Assembly: GCA_016789785.1 (NCBI GenBank)
Contig: JAEUQE010000015.1
Location: 1 to 64,000 of the forward strand
DNA: 64,000 bases
From: Bryobacterales bacterium
GTDB taxonomy: Bacteria; Acidobacteriota; Terriglobia; Bryobacterales; Bryobacteraceae
Direction: 5' to 3'
Shown: piece by piece, positions 34,297 through 43,332 of the stretch
Layout: each line of letters starts with the position of its first letter
How positions within the stretch are numbered: the first letter of the stretch is position 1
The notes under the pieces: generated by a model
What the model saw: the letters and a program-made list of their open reading frames with translations, nothing else
Database searches by the model: none
Told to the model about the DNA's origin: nothing
Made by a program: the position numbers and the translations under genes

Positions 34297-34325
34297 TTGA
34301 CAGCGGCGTTTCAATGTGGAATCAT
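34297..34325 (+). promoter_or_regulatory. Candidate lacI promoter (-35 and -10)
   Basis: TTGACA at 34297-34302 matches the consensus -35 exactly; 17 bases on, AATCAT at 34320-34325 is a poor but possible -10. The operator palindrome 34317-34330 covers the -10, the arrangement of a self-repressing regulator. Confidence 0.5.
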
Positions 34326-34330
34326 TTCCA
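34317..34330. promoter_or_regulatory. LacI-family operator, site 1 (at lacI promoter)
   Basis: TGGAATCATTTCCA is a perfect inverted repeat (TGGAA-TCAT-TTCCA) 15 bp before the lacI start. A near copy with the same ATG before it and CAG-like end lies just before the TonB receptor gene. Fourteen-base palindromes of this kind are typical binding sites of LacI-family dimers. Direct binding is inferred from position. Confidence 0.65.
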
Positions 34331-34345
34331 GCAGGTTAAGATTCC

Positions 34346-35398
34346 GTGAAGGCAACGGTTCGAGATGTCGCGCGGGCGGCTGGCGTGGGAGTGGCGACCG
34401 TTTCCCGCGTCCTGAATGGTTCCGGGTACTTCGACGAGGAGACCGCGCGCAAGGTGCGCGCAGCCGTAGCGGAACTCGGATACCGGCGCAACGTGCATTG
34501 GACGCGTCTGAAGCGGAGGACTTCGGACACGGTGTGCTTCCTCCTGGGAAACCGTGAGGCAATGAACTCCATGCAGATGCGAATGCTGGTCGCCTGCGAA
34601 ACAGTTCTGCGCGAAAAGGGACTCGACCTGATCTTCAGCGGGATTCGCTATGGCCCGGAGGCGCGGAGCAGTGAACTGGCTTTGCCGCGCGTCCTCGCGG
34701 AGGAAGGCATGGTAGATGGAGTGCTGCTGGCCGGGCAGCACCACGGGAACCTGTTGGAGTCGTTTGTGCGGATGGGCATGCCCTACGCACTGGCTGCGAA
34801 CAACTTCACCGGGAAGCCCTCCCAGATCAAGCACCACGCCGTCCTTTACGACGACCGGACCGCCTGCTACGAGGCCGTGCGATATCTGGCGCGGTTGGGT
34901 CACCGGCGGATCGCCTTCGTGGGCAATCAGGACCTGGTGTGGTTCCGGCGGCGCGCGGAGGGCTATCGTGCCGCGATCCAGCAGGAAGGGCTCTCCGAAA
35001 TTGCCGTGACCCACCCATGGCAGATAGCAGCCATCGAATACGGGAAGTTGGCCATCGCTGAGCTGCTCCGCAACCCGAAGCGGCCTACCGCGGTGCTGGC
35101 CGCCAACGACGAGGTGGCGGCAGGAATCTGGAAAGAGCTGATCCACCGCGGTGTGCGGGTGCCGCGTGAGATTAGTCTGGTGGGCTTCGGCGATCGCGAG
35201 GAGTTTTCGATTCTCGAACCGTCCTTGACATCGATTTCCGTGTTTCCGGATAAGTTGGGCGCGGAATTGGCGCGTATGCTTCTGCGGCGGCTCGAGGACC
35301 CGGCGACCGCCGAAGCGGCGACGGTTTTTCCCTGTCAGTTGATGGAAAGGGCAAGTTGCGGGCCCCCGCCGGCAGCATTGTCCGCGGCGTTAGGTTGA
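34346..35398 (+). CDS. LacI family transcriptional regulator of the uronate locus
   Basis: 350 residues from GTG at 34346. The DNA-binding headpiece is KATVRDVARAAGVGVATVSR, then VLNGSGYFDEETARKVRAAV with the hinge helix GYRRNVHW. The sugar-binding core follows (DTVCFLLGNREAMNSMQMRM, VDGVLLAGQHHGNLLESFVR, HRRIAFVGNQDLVWFRRRAE, PTAVLAANDEVAAGIWKELI, ISLVGFGDREEFSILEPSLT). Order and length are standard for LacI/GalR repressors that release DNA on binding a sugar or sugar acid. The transported substrate of the downstream genes is the likely effector. A matched operator lies at its own promoter and at the receptor gene 53 bp after its stop. Confidence 0.94.
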   Translation: MKATVRDVARAAGVGVATVSRVLNGSGYFDEETARKVRAAVAELGYRRNVHWTRLKRRTSDTVCFLLGNREAMNSMQMRMLVACETVLREKGLDLIFSGIRYGPEARSSELALPRVLAEEGMVDGVLLAGQHHGNLLESFVRMGMPYALAANNFTGKPSQIKHHAVLYDDRTACYEAVRYLARLGHRRIAFVGNQDLVWFRRRAEGYRAAIQQEGLSEIAVTHPWQIAAIEYGKLAIAELLRNPKRPTAVLAANDEVAAGIWKELIHRGVRVPREISLVGFGDREEFSILEPSLTSISVFPDKLGAELARMLLRRLEDPATAEAATVFPCQLMERASCGPPPAALSAALG

Positions 35399-35418
35399 GT
35401 CTTTTTTCGGGCTTGATG

Positions 35419-35432
35419 TGGAAATGTTTTCA
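35419..35432. promoter_or_regulatory. LacI-family operator, site 2 (before TonB receptor)
   Basis: TGGAAATGTTTTCA is an imperfect palindrome matching site 1 (TGGAATCATTTCCA) in 9 of 14 bases, including the outer TGGAA half and the TTTyCA end, and like site 1 is preceded by ATG and followed by a G. It sits 19 bp before the receptor ATG and overlaps the expected promoter/leader. Confidence 0.6.
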
Positions 35433-35450
35433 GAAAGAGGAATTTCTGCG

Positions 35451-38400
35451 ATGCGCAATACCCTGATGGCGGCCCTGATGACCGCCGGTATGCTGATGGG
35501 ACAGGATTTCCGGGCAAGCGTCGTCGGCCGGGTAACCGATGGCTCCGGTGCGGCGGTTCCAATGGCATTGGTAACTGCAACCAACAACGGCACCGGATTC
35601 GTAACTCGCACCAACAGCACCTCCACTGGCGATTACACGATCACGGGTCTGGCGCCCGGGGTCTACCAACTCACGGTTGAGATGAAGGGCTTCAAGAAGT
35701 TCGTGCAGGATAAGCTGACGCTGGCGATTCAGGAGCGTCCTACCATCGATGTAACGCTTGAACCAGGCGATGTCCTGACCAGCGTTACGGTTACTTCCGA
35801 TGCTGCTGTCCTCGAGACCAGTACGGCATCCCGAGGCGAGTTGATCTCCGGGCGAACCCTGGTCGATATGCCGCTGAACGGGCGCAACGCGTTCGCTTTG
35901 GCGGGGCTGGCCCCAGGAGTAGCCGTGACGGCGCGCGGGCAGGCATCGACGTTTCTACGACCCACCGCGAACCTGGGAATCTCCTCAATTGCCCTTTCAG
36001 GCAGCCAGCCGCGTCAGAACGAGGCGCTGCTGGATGGCATCCCCAACACAGGGTCGGACGGCCTGATTCAGTTCGTGCCGTCGATCGATGCCACCCAGGA
36101 GTTCAAAGTGCAGACCAATTCGTTCGACGCCGAGTACGGCCGGTTCACGGGCGGCGTCATCAACGCGATGATCAAATCGGGGACGAACGAATTCCATGGC
36201 GCGGGCTTCTGGTTCGTTCGCAACTCGGCGTTCAACGCCCGTGATCCGTTCTCAACCAGCATTCCGCAGTTCGGGTACAACCTGTTCGGCGTGTCGGCAG
36301 GCGCGCCCGTCATCATTCCAAAGCTGTACAACGGCCGCAATCGTACCTTCTGGTTCTGGAACTACGAGGGTTCACGCGAGGGCGTGCCCCGGGCCTTCGT
36401 GAGTTCCGTTCCCACGGAACTCCATCGGGCGGGCAACTTCTCACAAACCCGGCTCGCCCAGGGGCCGGTAACCATTTACGATCCTTCCACTACACGGCAG
36501 GTGGGCGCCGCCTGGCAGAGGGATCCCTTCCCGGGTAACGTTGTACCGCAGAGCGCCTGGGACCCGGTAGCCCGCAATCTCTTGGCTCTGTATCCCTTGC
36601 CCAATAATCCGGGCAACGCCGTGACCGCTGCCAACAACTTCCTGCTTTCCTTCAAAGATCTTACCGGCGACGACGGCTACGTGATCAAGGTGGACCACCG
36701 GTTCAGCGACGGCCACGCGATGTTCGCCCGGTTCAGTCTGCGCAACTGGTATGTTACCCGCCAGGGCGCCTTCAAGAACCCGGTTACCGGGGATGTGGAA
36801 ACGCGTGATGCTCCGGGATTCGCACTCGATGACACCTACACCATCAACCCCACGACCGTACTGAACCTGCGCTACGGGTTCACGCGCTTCTTCGTGAACG
36901 CGCGCTCCGATAATTATGGGGCCGATTTGCGCGGGCTGGGTTTTCCCCAGTCCTTCGTCCAGGCCCTGCCGGTGCAGGCGATTCCACAGATTTCGATTTC
37001 CGGCATGACCGCCCTCAGCGCAGCCAACAAGTTGAACCGCAGCGCCGAGAACGCCCATACGCTACGCGGCGCGCTGACCAGAGTCTCCGGGCGTCATACG
37101 ATGAAGTTCGGCGCGGAGGGCCGGCTGCTGCAGTCCAACGTCGGCAGCCTCGGTTCCGCGGCGGCCGGATCATTCAACTTCGACACGGTGTTCACGCGCG
37201 GCCCCAACCCGCAGGTGGCCAACGCGACCGCGGGATTTGGCCTCGCGTCCTTCCTCCTCGGCCTTGGACCCAGCGGCTCGGTCGCCAACAATGCCGCGAC
37301 CGCGGACAGTCTCCCCTACTACGGCTTCTACGCGCAGGACGACATACGCCTGGGCCGCAAGCTCACGCTCAATCTCGGGCTTCGCTACGAATGGGAAGGT
37401 GGATACACGGAGCGATACAACCGTCTGAACCGTGGGTTCGATTCCTCCACGGACCTGCCCATCGCTGCTCAGGCGAAAGCCAACTACGCGTTGTCTCCCG
37501 TTCCCGACGTGCCGCCATCGCAGTTCCAGGTGCGCGGCGGCCTGTTGTTCGCCGGAGTTATGCAGCCAGAAGCCATTAGCGACATTCAACGTACGAACCT
37601 GGCGCCACGCGTTGGGGCCGCATACCAGCTCAATTCCAGGACCGTCTTGCGGGGCGGCTACGGAATCTTCTATGGTGCGGGCACCCTCTCGGGCGAAGCG
37701 CGCAACGGTTTTAGCGTGTCGACGCCGTATGTGGGGACGATCAACGGGAGTCTCACTCCGGTCAATCGCCTCAGTAATCCCTATCCCGACGGCCTGCTCC
37801 AGCCAATCGGTTCTTCCCAGGGGCTGATGACTTTGACTGGCCAGGGAATCTCATTCACCGCGGTCGATCGCCAGCAGCCGCTCGCGCAGCAGTATCAGTT
37901 CGGCGTACAGCGCCAACTGGGAGCAACGATTATGGCCGAGGTGGCTTACGCCGGATCGGTCACCAGTGACGTGGCCCTTGACCGGCAGATCAACTTCATC
38001 CCGGCCGCCGTTCGCGATGCCGCCGAGAACACGTTTCGATCTTCAGGCCGCAACATTCTCAACGATTCTGCGGCGAACCCCTTTCGCGGTGGTTTGATCA
38101 CCGGTGGCGCGCTTACCGGCGCTACCACCACGCGCGGGCAACTTACGCGGCCATACCCACAGTTCACATCGGTGGTGGCAGGCGCCGCGCCGCTCGGCAA
38201 CATCCGCTATGACTCGCTGCAGGCGAAGTTCACCAAACGCTTCAGCGCCGGCTTCAGCTTTCTTGGCGCCTACACCTGGATGAAGCAACTCGAACGGACT
38301 CGCTTCTTGAATGATCAAGACCTCGCACCAGTGAAGGAGTTGAGCGACTTCGACTACGGTCATCGCTTCACGCTCAGCGGCGCGTACGAACTGCCATTCG

Positions 38401-38858
38401 GCCCGGGCAAGCGGTTCTTTTCCGGGTCAAGCAGCCTGATGCAGCGCCTGATGGGCGGCTGGCAGTTGAACGGCATTTACATCGCTCAAGGCGGCGTGCC
38501 CCTCACGGTAGGTGGCGCGCAGAGCCTCGGCCGAAGCGCCAAACTGGAGAATCCCACGGTGGGGCGCTGGTTTGACACGACTGCCTTCCGCCAATTGGAG
38601 ACGCTTGAGCAAGTGGGCACATCCCGGCTTCCTGACGTTCGCAGCGCGGGCAAGAACAACGTTGACCTCTCGGTGTATAAGACCACGCAAATCACCGAGG
38701 TACTCAAGTTGCAGTTCCGGGTGGAGAGTTTCAACACATTCAACCGCCCCGAGTACTCCTCCCCGGCGACCTCGTTCGGAGTTGCGAACTTCGGGGTGGT
38801 GACCAGCACCAACACCTTCGCCCGCCAGTTGCAGTTCGGTCTGAAGCTGCTCTGGTAG
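35451..38858 (+). CDS. TonB-dependent receptor with carboxypeptidase-like N-domain (uronate locus)
   Basis: 1135 residues from the ATG at 35451 with AGAGGA upstream; GTG at 35418 lies over the operator and is rejected. Signal MRNTLMAALMTAGMLMG. A carboxypeptidase-regulatory-like domain follows (about 20-100: FRASVVGRVTDGSGAAVPMA, GDYTITGLAPGVYQLTVEMK), then the plug (LVDMPLNGRNAFALAGLAPG, EFKVQTNSFDAEYGRFTGGV) and a large beta-barrel ending in LQFGLKLLW with an aromatic C-terminus. Such outer-membrane receptors import or bind oligosaccharides with TonB energy. First structural gene of the locus, controlled by the operator just upstream; the GH115 gene follows after 5 bp. Confidence 0.95.
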   Translation: MRNTLMAALMTAGMLMGQDFRASVVGRVTDGSGAAVPMALVTATNNGTGFVTRTNSTSTGDYTITGLAPGVYQLTVEMKGFKKFVQDKLTLAIQERPTIDVTLEPGDVLTSVTVTSDAAVLETSTASRGELISGRTLVDMPLNGRNAFALAGLAPGVAVTARGQASTFLRPTANLGISSIALSGSQPRQNEALLDGIPNTGSDGLIQFVPSIDATQEFKVQTNSFDAEYGRFTGGVINAMIKSGTNEFHGAGFWFVRNSAFNARDPFSTSIPQFGYNLFGVSAGAPVIIPKLYNGRNRTFWFWNYEGSREGVPRAFVSSVPTELHRAGNFSQTRLAQGPVTIYDPSTTRQVGAAWQRDPFPGNVVPQSAWDPVARNLLALYPLPNNPGNAVTAANNFLLSFKDLTGDDGYVIKVDHRFSDGHAMFARFSLRNWYVTRQGAFKNPVTGDVETRDAPGFALDDTYTINPTTVLNLRYGFTRFFVNARSDNYGADLRGLGFPQSFVQALPVQAIPQISISGMTALSAANKLNRSAENAHTLRGALTRVSGRHTMKFGAEGRLLQSNVGSLGSAAAGSFNFDTVFTRGPNPQVANATAGFGLASFLLGLGPSGSVANNAATADSLPYYGFYAQDDIRLGRKLTLNLGLRYEWEGGYTERYNRLNRGFDSSTDLPIAAQAKANYALSPVPDVPPSQFQVRGGLLFAGVMQPEAISDIQRTNLAPRVGAAYQLNSRTVLRGGYGIFYGAGTLSGEARNGFSVSTPYVGTINGSLTPVNRLSNPYPDGLLQPIGSSQGLMTLTGQGISFTAVDRQQPLAQQYQFGVQRQLGATIMAEVAYAGSVTSDVALDRQINFIPAAVRDAAENTFRSSGRNILNDSAANPFRGGLITGGALTGATTTRGQLTRPYPQFTSVVAGAAPLGNIRYDSLQAKFTKRFSAGFSFLGAYTWMKQLERTRFLNDQDLAPVKELSDFDYGHRFTLSGAYELPFGPGKRFFSGSSSLMQRLMGGWQLNGIYIAQGGVPLTVGGAQSLGRSAKLENPTVGRWFDTTAFRQLETLEQVGTSRLPDVRSAGKNNVDLSVYKTTQITEVLKLQFRVESFNTFNRPEYSSPATSFGVANFGVVTSTNTFARQLQFGLKLLW

Positions 38859-38863
38859 GCCCT

Positions 38864-40903
38864 ATGCGAAATTTCCTCGCAGTCCTGGCTGGCATCTGTA
38901 TCGCGGGACCGCTGCTCGCGCGGGTGGAACTCGTCTCTCCCGGACGAACCGCTAGGATCTGGATCGCGCCCGGCGAAAAGGAAGCCGTGCGGATCGCCGT
39001 GGCCGACCTGGTGAGGGATGTCTCTCGCATCACGGGACGGACTCTGGCGATCGTTCCGGACCGCACTCAGTGCGTGGCGCCCTGTCTCGCGGTGGAGACC
39101 AGACCCGACGGCAGGTGGGAAGCATATCGCGTCGCGGAAACGCCGGGTGGCCTGTCCCTCACTGGCAGTGATGAAAGAGGGACCATCTATGCCGTTTACT
39201 CCTTCTGCGAAACGTACCTCGGTGTGGACCCGCTCCACTTCTGGACGGGCCGCGAACCAACCAAACGGGACAGGCTCGTCTGGGACCGCGTGGCCATCGA
39301 AAGCGGCGCGCCGGACTTTTGCTACCGCGGCTGGTTCATCAACGACGAAGATCTCCTGACCGAGTGGAAGGACGGAGGTGGCGCAAGGCACATCGATTAC
39401 CCGTTCTACCATCAGGTCACCCATCCCGATCTGCTGGAGAGAGTCTTCGAGGCCGCGCTCCGCCTGCGGTTCAACTTCATCATTCCAGCGTCCTTCACTG
39501 ACATTGCGAACCCCGCGGAGGAACGCATGGTGAGGGACGCCACCCGGCGCGGACTGATGATTTCCATGCACCACGTGGAACCGATGGGCGTGAGCGCGTT
39601 TGCGTTTCAGAACTATTGGAAAGCGCGCGGGAAAAGCGTCCCCTACACCTACCATTCGCAGAAGGCCGCATTCGAGGAAGTGTGGCGTTGGTATGCCTCC
39701 CGTTGGGCGAAGTACCCTGGCGTGATCTGGCAACTGGGGCTCCGCGGGGTGGCGGACCGCCCGGCCTGGCATCACGATCCGGAGGCGCCCAAAACCGATG
39801 AGGCGCGCGGACGCATGATCTCGGACGCCATGCGTCTTCAGCGCGAAATCATTCGCCAAATCGATCCCCGGCCGAGCCCGCCCATGACCACAACTCTCTG
39901 GATGGAGGGCGCGGAGTTGAACCGGCGAGGCTCGCTTGACATCCCACCGGACGTCACCGTGGTGTTCGCCGACAATACCCCCGGCTGGAAGATGCAGGCC
40001 GACTTCCACGAAACGCCGCGCGATCCCTCCCGCACCTATGGAGTCTATTACCACCATGCCGTTTGGGGCTGGGGCCCGCATCTTGTTCAGGCGGTTCCGC
40101 CTTGGAAAACACAGGAGATTCTGAGGGAAGCGACCGCCCGGCAGAGCAGTCACTACGCCGTGCTGAACGTGTCCAACGTGCGGGAGTTCGTCCTGGGGAT
40201 CGCGGCGACCTCGCGGATGTTGCAAAAAATGGACGGCTTCGATGGACGCGCGTTCCTGAAGCAGTGGTGCGTGGAGCGCTTCCCCGCCGCCGCGCTGGAT
40301 GCCGAACAAGCTTACGTGAGGATGTTTGAGTCCTATTGGGTCGATCCCGACGTCGGGACTCCGGCGCTACTCGATGGAACATCTCTGGCCCAAGGAAAGC
40401 GTTTGTTCACGCGGTTGCTGGAACGGATCCGCGGCATCTCCACGAAGCCGGCTGCCAGACCCGTGGAAAACCTCAGCCGCTATTTGCCCAATATGCCCGA
40501 TCCGGCATCGTATCCCTTGCCGAAACTGCTCGAGGTGGTCACGCGGCAGCGCGCCGATGTCCAGGCGGCGGCGAAGAAGGCCGCCTCCATCCGCGGGCGC
40601 CTCGCTGGCACGGACCGGGAGTTCTTCGAAAACAACTTCCAGGCGCAGCAACAGATCCTGGAAGGAATTCTCGGCTGGCTCGAATGCGCGGTGCGGGCCA
40701 ACCTCACTGAGGAGCCGGGAGCACGGCTACGCTTCGTGCGGCAAGCAGCGGGCCAGATCGAACGGATCCGTTCCGGGCAAGCCCTTGCCTCGCGAGGGAT
40801 GTGGAAAGAATGGTATCGCGGCGACCGGAAAATGAACCTTGGCGCAGCCGAAAAGCTGACGCTCGAGGTGTTGGCGAGTTTGCAGACGGGAGAGATGAAA
40901 TGA
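38864..40903 (+). CDS. GH115-like alpha-glucuronidase, exported
   Basis: 679 residues with signal MRNFLAVLAGICIAGPLLA. GH115 enzymes remove (4-O-methyl)glucuronic acid from xylan or arabinogalactan. Family patterns visible: GTIYAVYSFCETYLGVDPLH, CYRGWFINDEDLLTEW near 155-170 with the acidic INDE, MISMHHVEPMGVSAFAFQNY (the HEPM-type site), VIWQLGLRGVADRPAW, DVTVVFADNTPGWKMQADFH, TYGVYYHHAVWGWGPHLVQA and SSHYAVLNVSNVREFVLG. Length is shorter than many GH115 proteins, which often carry C-terminal extra domains. Its stop overlaps the start of the enolase-family gene (ATGA). Periplasmic action on oligosaccharides delivered by the receptor is likely. Confidence 0.85.
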   Translation: MRNFLAVLAGICIAGPLLARVELVSPGRTARIWIAPGEKEAVRIAVADLVRDVSRITGRTLAIVPDRTQCVAPCLAVETRPDGRWEAYRVAETPGGLSLTGSDERGTIYAVYSFCETYLGVDPLHFWTGREPTKRDRLVWDRVAIESGAPDFCYRGWFINDEDLLTEWKDGGGARHIDYPFYHQVTHPDLLERVFEAALRLRFNFIIPASFTDIANPAEERMVRDATRRGLMISMHHVEPMGVSAFAFQNYWKARGKSVPYTYHSQKAAFEEVWRWYASRWAKYPGVIWQLGLRGVADRPAWHHDPEAPKTDEARGRMISDAMRLQREIIRQIDPRPSPPMTTTLWMEGAELNRRGSLDIPPDVTVVFADNTPGWKMQADFHETPRDPSRTYGVYYHHAVWGWGPHLVQAVPPWKTQEILREATARQSSHYAVLNVSNVREFVLGIAATSRMLQKMDGFDGRAFLKQWCVERFPAAALDAEQAYVRMFESYWVDPDVGTPALLDGTSLAQGKRLFTRLLERIRGISTKPAARPVENLSRYLPNMPDPASYPLPKLLEVVTRQRADVQAAAKKAASIRGRLAGTDREFFENNFQAQQQILEGILGWLECAVRANLTEEPGARLRFVRQAAGQIERIRSGQALASRGMWKEWYRGDRKMNLGAAEKLTLEVLASLQTGEMK

Positions 40904-42051
40904 GCGATGCTCCGAAGATCCAGAGTGTGCGGCTGTACCCGGTGTCCACGCCGCGGCTATACGGCGAGCCGAGCCAGCACGTGCTCGTTCGCATGGAAGC
41001 CAACGACGGTTCCGTGGGGTGGGGCGAGATCTCCGATGTCTCACACCTGCCCGCGATGCAGCCCGATGTTGCGGACTTGGCGCTCTGCCTGGAGTCCCTC
41101 CTTTGCGGCCGCCCCGCCACCGACCTGAACGGCGCTGAGGACTTGATGCGGGCCAACTTCCCCGGCACCCGGTTCCATGGGAAAGCGTGTCTGGTGCGCG
41201 CCGGAGTGAGTATTGCCATGCACGATCTGAAGGCTCGCATGCTTGGCATCAGTGTGGCGGACTTGCTGGGCGGTGCGCGCCGCGCCCGCATCCCGATCTG
41301 TTATCCCATCTTTCGCCAGAAATCCCGCGCGGATGTCGATGACCGCTGCCGTCTGGTGGATGAGCAGTTCGCCCGTGGATTCGACAAATTCCGCCTATAC
41401 TTTGGACGCGATACCGATGCTGACGTGGAGTTGCTGGAGCGCATCTGCGGCAAGTACGGCGATTCGATTCAGATCACATCGCTCGACGGCAGCGGTCTCT
41501 TCACCGTCCCCGCCTTTCATCGCGCTTACCGCCGCCTGAAGAGGTTCCCTTTCCAAAGCATCGAGAGCCCGGTGGATCGTGACGACGTGGACTCGATCGC
41601 CGAAGTGCGGCGCAATATCGACCATCCCGTCAGCGAGCATGTACGGAGCGAGGAATACGCCATCCGTCTGATCAGGACTCGGGCGGTGGACATCTTCAAC
41701 ATCTCGATCACCGTGGCCGGCGGAATTCAGGGCATGTTGGCGCTGTTCGCGATCGCCAGCGCGGCGAATGTCGAGTGCCTCATCGGCACCACGCAGGAAC
41801 TCAGTGTCGCCACCGCCGCTCAGGCTCTGGTCGGAGCGGTGGCTCCGCGGCTCGACTACGCGTCAGATCCCGTTGGACCATGCCTCTACCAGGCGGACGT
41901 CACGTGGGAACCAGTTGTTTTCTCAGGTGGCGATTTGCTGGTGCCCGAAGGGATTGGCCTCGGTGTGCAGGTGGACCTGGAGAAGGTGGTGGCTCTTACG
42001 ACGCCACTCAGCTCAGTGAACGATGTGAAGACTCTGTTTGTCCGAGGTTGA
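40900..42051 (+). CDS. Enolase-superfamily sugar-acid dehydratase-like protein
   Basis: 383 residues from ATG at 40900. N-terminal capping domain (VRLYPVSTPRLYGEPSQHVL, VGWGEISDVSHLPAMQPDVA) and a barrel with a KxR strand (FDKFRLYFGRD, Lys near 163), metal-ligand candidates in SLDGSG (Asp near 195), IESPV (Glu near 221) and SEHVRSE (Glu near 246). The strand IFNISITVAGG has Asn-Ile-Ser where many muconate-lactonising relatives have Lys, and no clear mandelate-racemase His-Asp pair was found, so the reaction is uncertain. In this context dehydration of an aldonate or aldarate made from the released uronate is the best guess. Cytosolic. Confidence 0.85.
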   Translation: MSDAPKIQSVRLYPVSTPRLYGEPSQHVLVRMEANDGSVGWGEISDVSHLPAMQPDVADLALCLESLLCGRPATDLNGAEDLMRANFPGTRFHGKACLVRAGVSIAMHDLKARMLGISVADLLGGARRARIPICYPIFRQKSRADVDDRCRLVDEQFARGFDKFRLYFGRDTDADVELLERICGKYGDSIQITSLDGSGLFTVPAFHRAYRRLKRFPFQSIESPVDRDDVDSIAEVRRNIDHPVSEHVRSEEYAIRLIRTRAVDIFNISITVAGGIQGMLALFAIASAANVECLIGTTQELSVATAAQALVGAVAPRLDYASDPVGPCLYQADVTWEPVVFSGGDLLVPEGIGLGVQVDLEKVVALTTPLSSVNDVKTLFVRG

Positions 42052-42057
42052 TCCGCC

Positions 42058-43332
42058 ATGACCGCTTCCCGCCTCCGCTGGTTGATCCTGGGAATGCTCT
42101 GCCTTTCTACCGTAATCAACTACGTGGACCGGCAAGCGCTCGCCGTCGTCCTGCCCGAGCTTCGAAAGGACCTCGGGATCACCAGCGCGCAGTACGGTGC
42201 GATTACGACCTGGTTCTTGGCCGCGTACACCGTGGGCCAGATTGGCGGCGGCATCGTGATCGACCGGCTCGGCACCAGGCTGGGGTTCGCCGGCTCGATC
42301 CTGATCTGGTCGATCGCGGCAGCGTTGCACGCTTTCGCGAGTGGTCCGGTCAGCCTGTCGGTGATGCGTGTTTTGCTGGGCATCGGCGAAGCGGGGAACT
42401 GGCCGGCCGGCGGCAAAGCGATCTCCGAGTGGTTCCCAAAGTCCCGGCGTGCGTTCGCCATGGGCGTCTTCGATGGAGGATCCGCCATCGGCGCGATCCT
42501 GGCTCCGCCCGTGGTCGCCGCCCTGGCCTTGGCGTTCGGTTGGCGTGCGGCGTTCCTCGCCACGGGCTTGTCCGGATTCGTGTGGCTGGCAGGTTGGTGG
42601 GCGATCTACCAGACCCCGGCGGCGCACAAGTGGTTACCGCCAGCGGAACTGAAACTGCTGCGAGAAGAGATCGTCGCATCGCCGGCTACCCAACGCCCGC
42701 TCGCGGATTCGCTGCGCTCCTGGATGGGAGCACGGCAGTTGTGGGGGCTGATGGTGACCCGCATGTTGGCAACGCCGGTGTGGTGGTTTTACGTTTTCTG
42801 GTTGCCGGACTATCTCAGCAAAGAGCGCGGGTTCACCCTGCGCGAGATCGGCATGTTCGGATGGATTCCGTTTCTCACCGTCGACATTGGCAAACTCCTC
42901 GGAGGAGGCTTGTCGGATCGCCTGCTTCGCGCGGGCTGGACGCCCACCCAGGCGCGCAAGAGCGTGATGGCTGCCGGCGCTTTCGCAATGCTGGGCGGCG
43001 TGCAGGTCGTCTCATCGGCGACCGCGGCCGGGGCGCTGGCCTGGGTTTCGCTCGCCACTTTCGGATTTGGCCTCTGGAGCGCGAACATTCTGGCGCTGCA
43101 TGCCGATATCTTCCAGGCCAGGGACATGGCTACTGCCTTGGGCCTCACAGGCGCTGCCGCGAGTTTCGGCTCGGCGGTATTCACCTACGCCACCGGCCTG
43201 CTGGTGGATGTTCATGGATACGCTCCAGCTTTCTGGGTGGCGGGAACCGCGGCTCCGGCGGCTCTGCTCTCGCTGATCTTCCTTCTGGGGCGCGTGGAAA
43301 CGTTGAGTCCAAAGGAGGCCGCATCATCATGA
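42058..43332 (+). CDS. MFS transporter, anion:cation symporter type (hexuronate-like)
   Basis: 424 residues, 12 predicted helices. The opening LRWLILGMLCLSTVINYVDR, then QALAVVLPELRKDLGITSAQ is the ACS-family pattern with NYVDRQ, as in hexuronate/glucarate carriers ExuT and GudP. The middle GIGEAGNWPAGGKAISEWFP and RRAFAMGVFDGGSAIGA are further family signatures. It probably imports the uronic acid or aldonate with protons across the inner membrane. Start 6 bp after the enolase-family gene; stop overlaps the SDR start (ATGA). Confidence 0.92.
   Translation: MTASRLRWLILGMLCLSTVINYVDRQALAVVLPELRKDLGITSAQYGAITTWFLAAYTVGQIGGGIVIDRLGTRLGFAGSILIWSIAAALHAFASGPVSLSVMRVLLGIGEAGNWPAGGKAISEWFPKSRRAFAMGVFDGGSAIGAILAPPVVAALALAFGWRAAFLATGLSGFVWLAGWWAIYQTPAAHKWLPPAELKLLREEIVASPATQRPLADSLRSWMGARQLWGLMVTRMLATPVWWFYVFWLPDYLSKERGFTLREIGMFGWIPFLTVDIGKLLGGGLSDRLLRAGWTPTQARKSVMAAGAFAMLGGVQVVSSATAAGALAWVSLATFGFGLWSANILALHADIFQARDMATALGLTGAAASFGSAVFTYATGLLVDVHGYAPAFWVAGTAAPAALLSLIFLLGRVETLSPKEAASS

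Larger units (their letters stand above)
33979..34345. other. Spacer before lacI with a possible transposase remnant
   Basis: About 365 bp. From 34018 a plus frame reads MRLRQNAQELTQEQIRAFLR, then WSQEIKLGGQRKPLEQAA, which resembles the opening helix of integrase-core transposases that start with a LxxEQIRAFLxxS pattern. Similarity stops after about 40 codons. The last 50 bp hold the lacI promoter and operator. The transposase reading is weak. Confidence 0.3.

Noticed and set aside
38486..40309. A 607-codon open frame antisense to the receptor end and the GH115 gene
   Set aside because: It lies opposite two well-supported genes with clear motifs. High GC produces long antisense frames; the translation is Arg/His/Pro-rich with no motif.
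41775..43328. Long 5' extension of the SDR frame across the MFS gene
   Set aside because: The extension is out of frame with the enolase-family and MFS genes, which show clear motifs; ATG at 43329 with an ATGA overlap is the real start.
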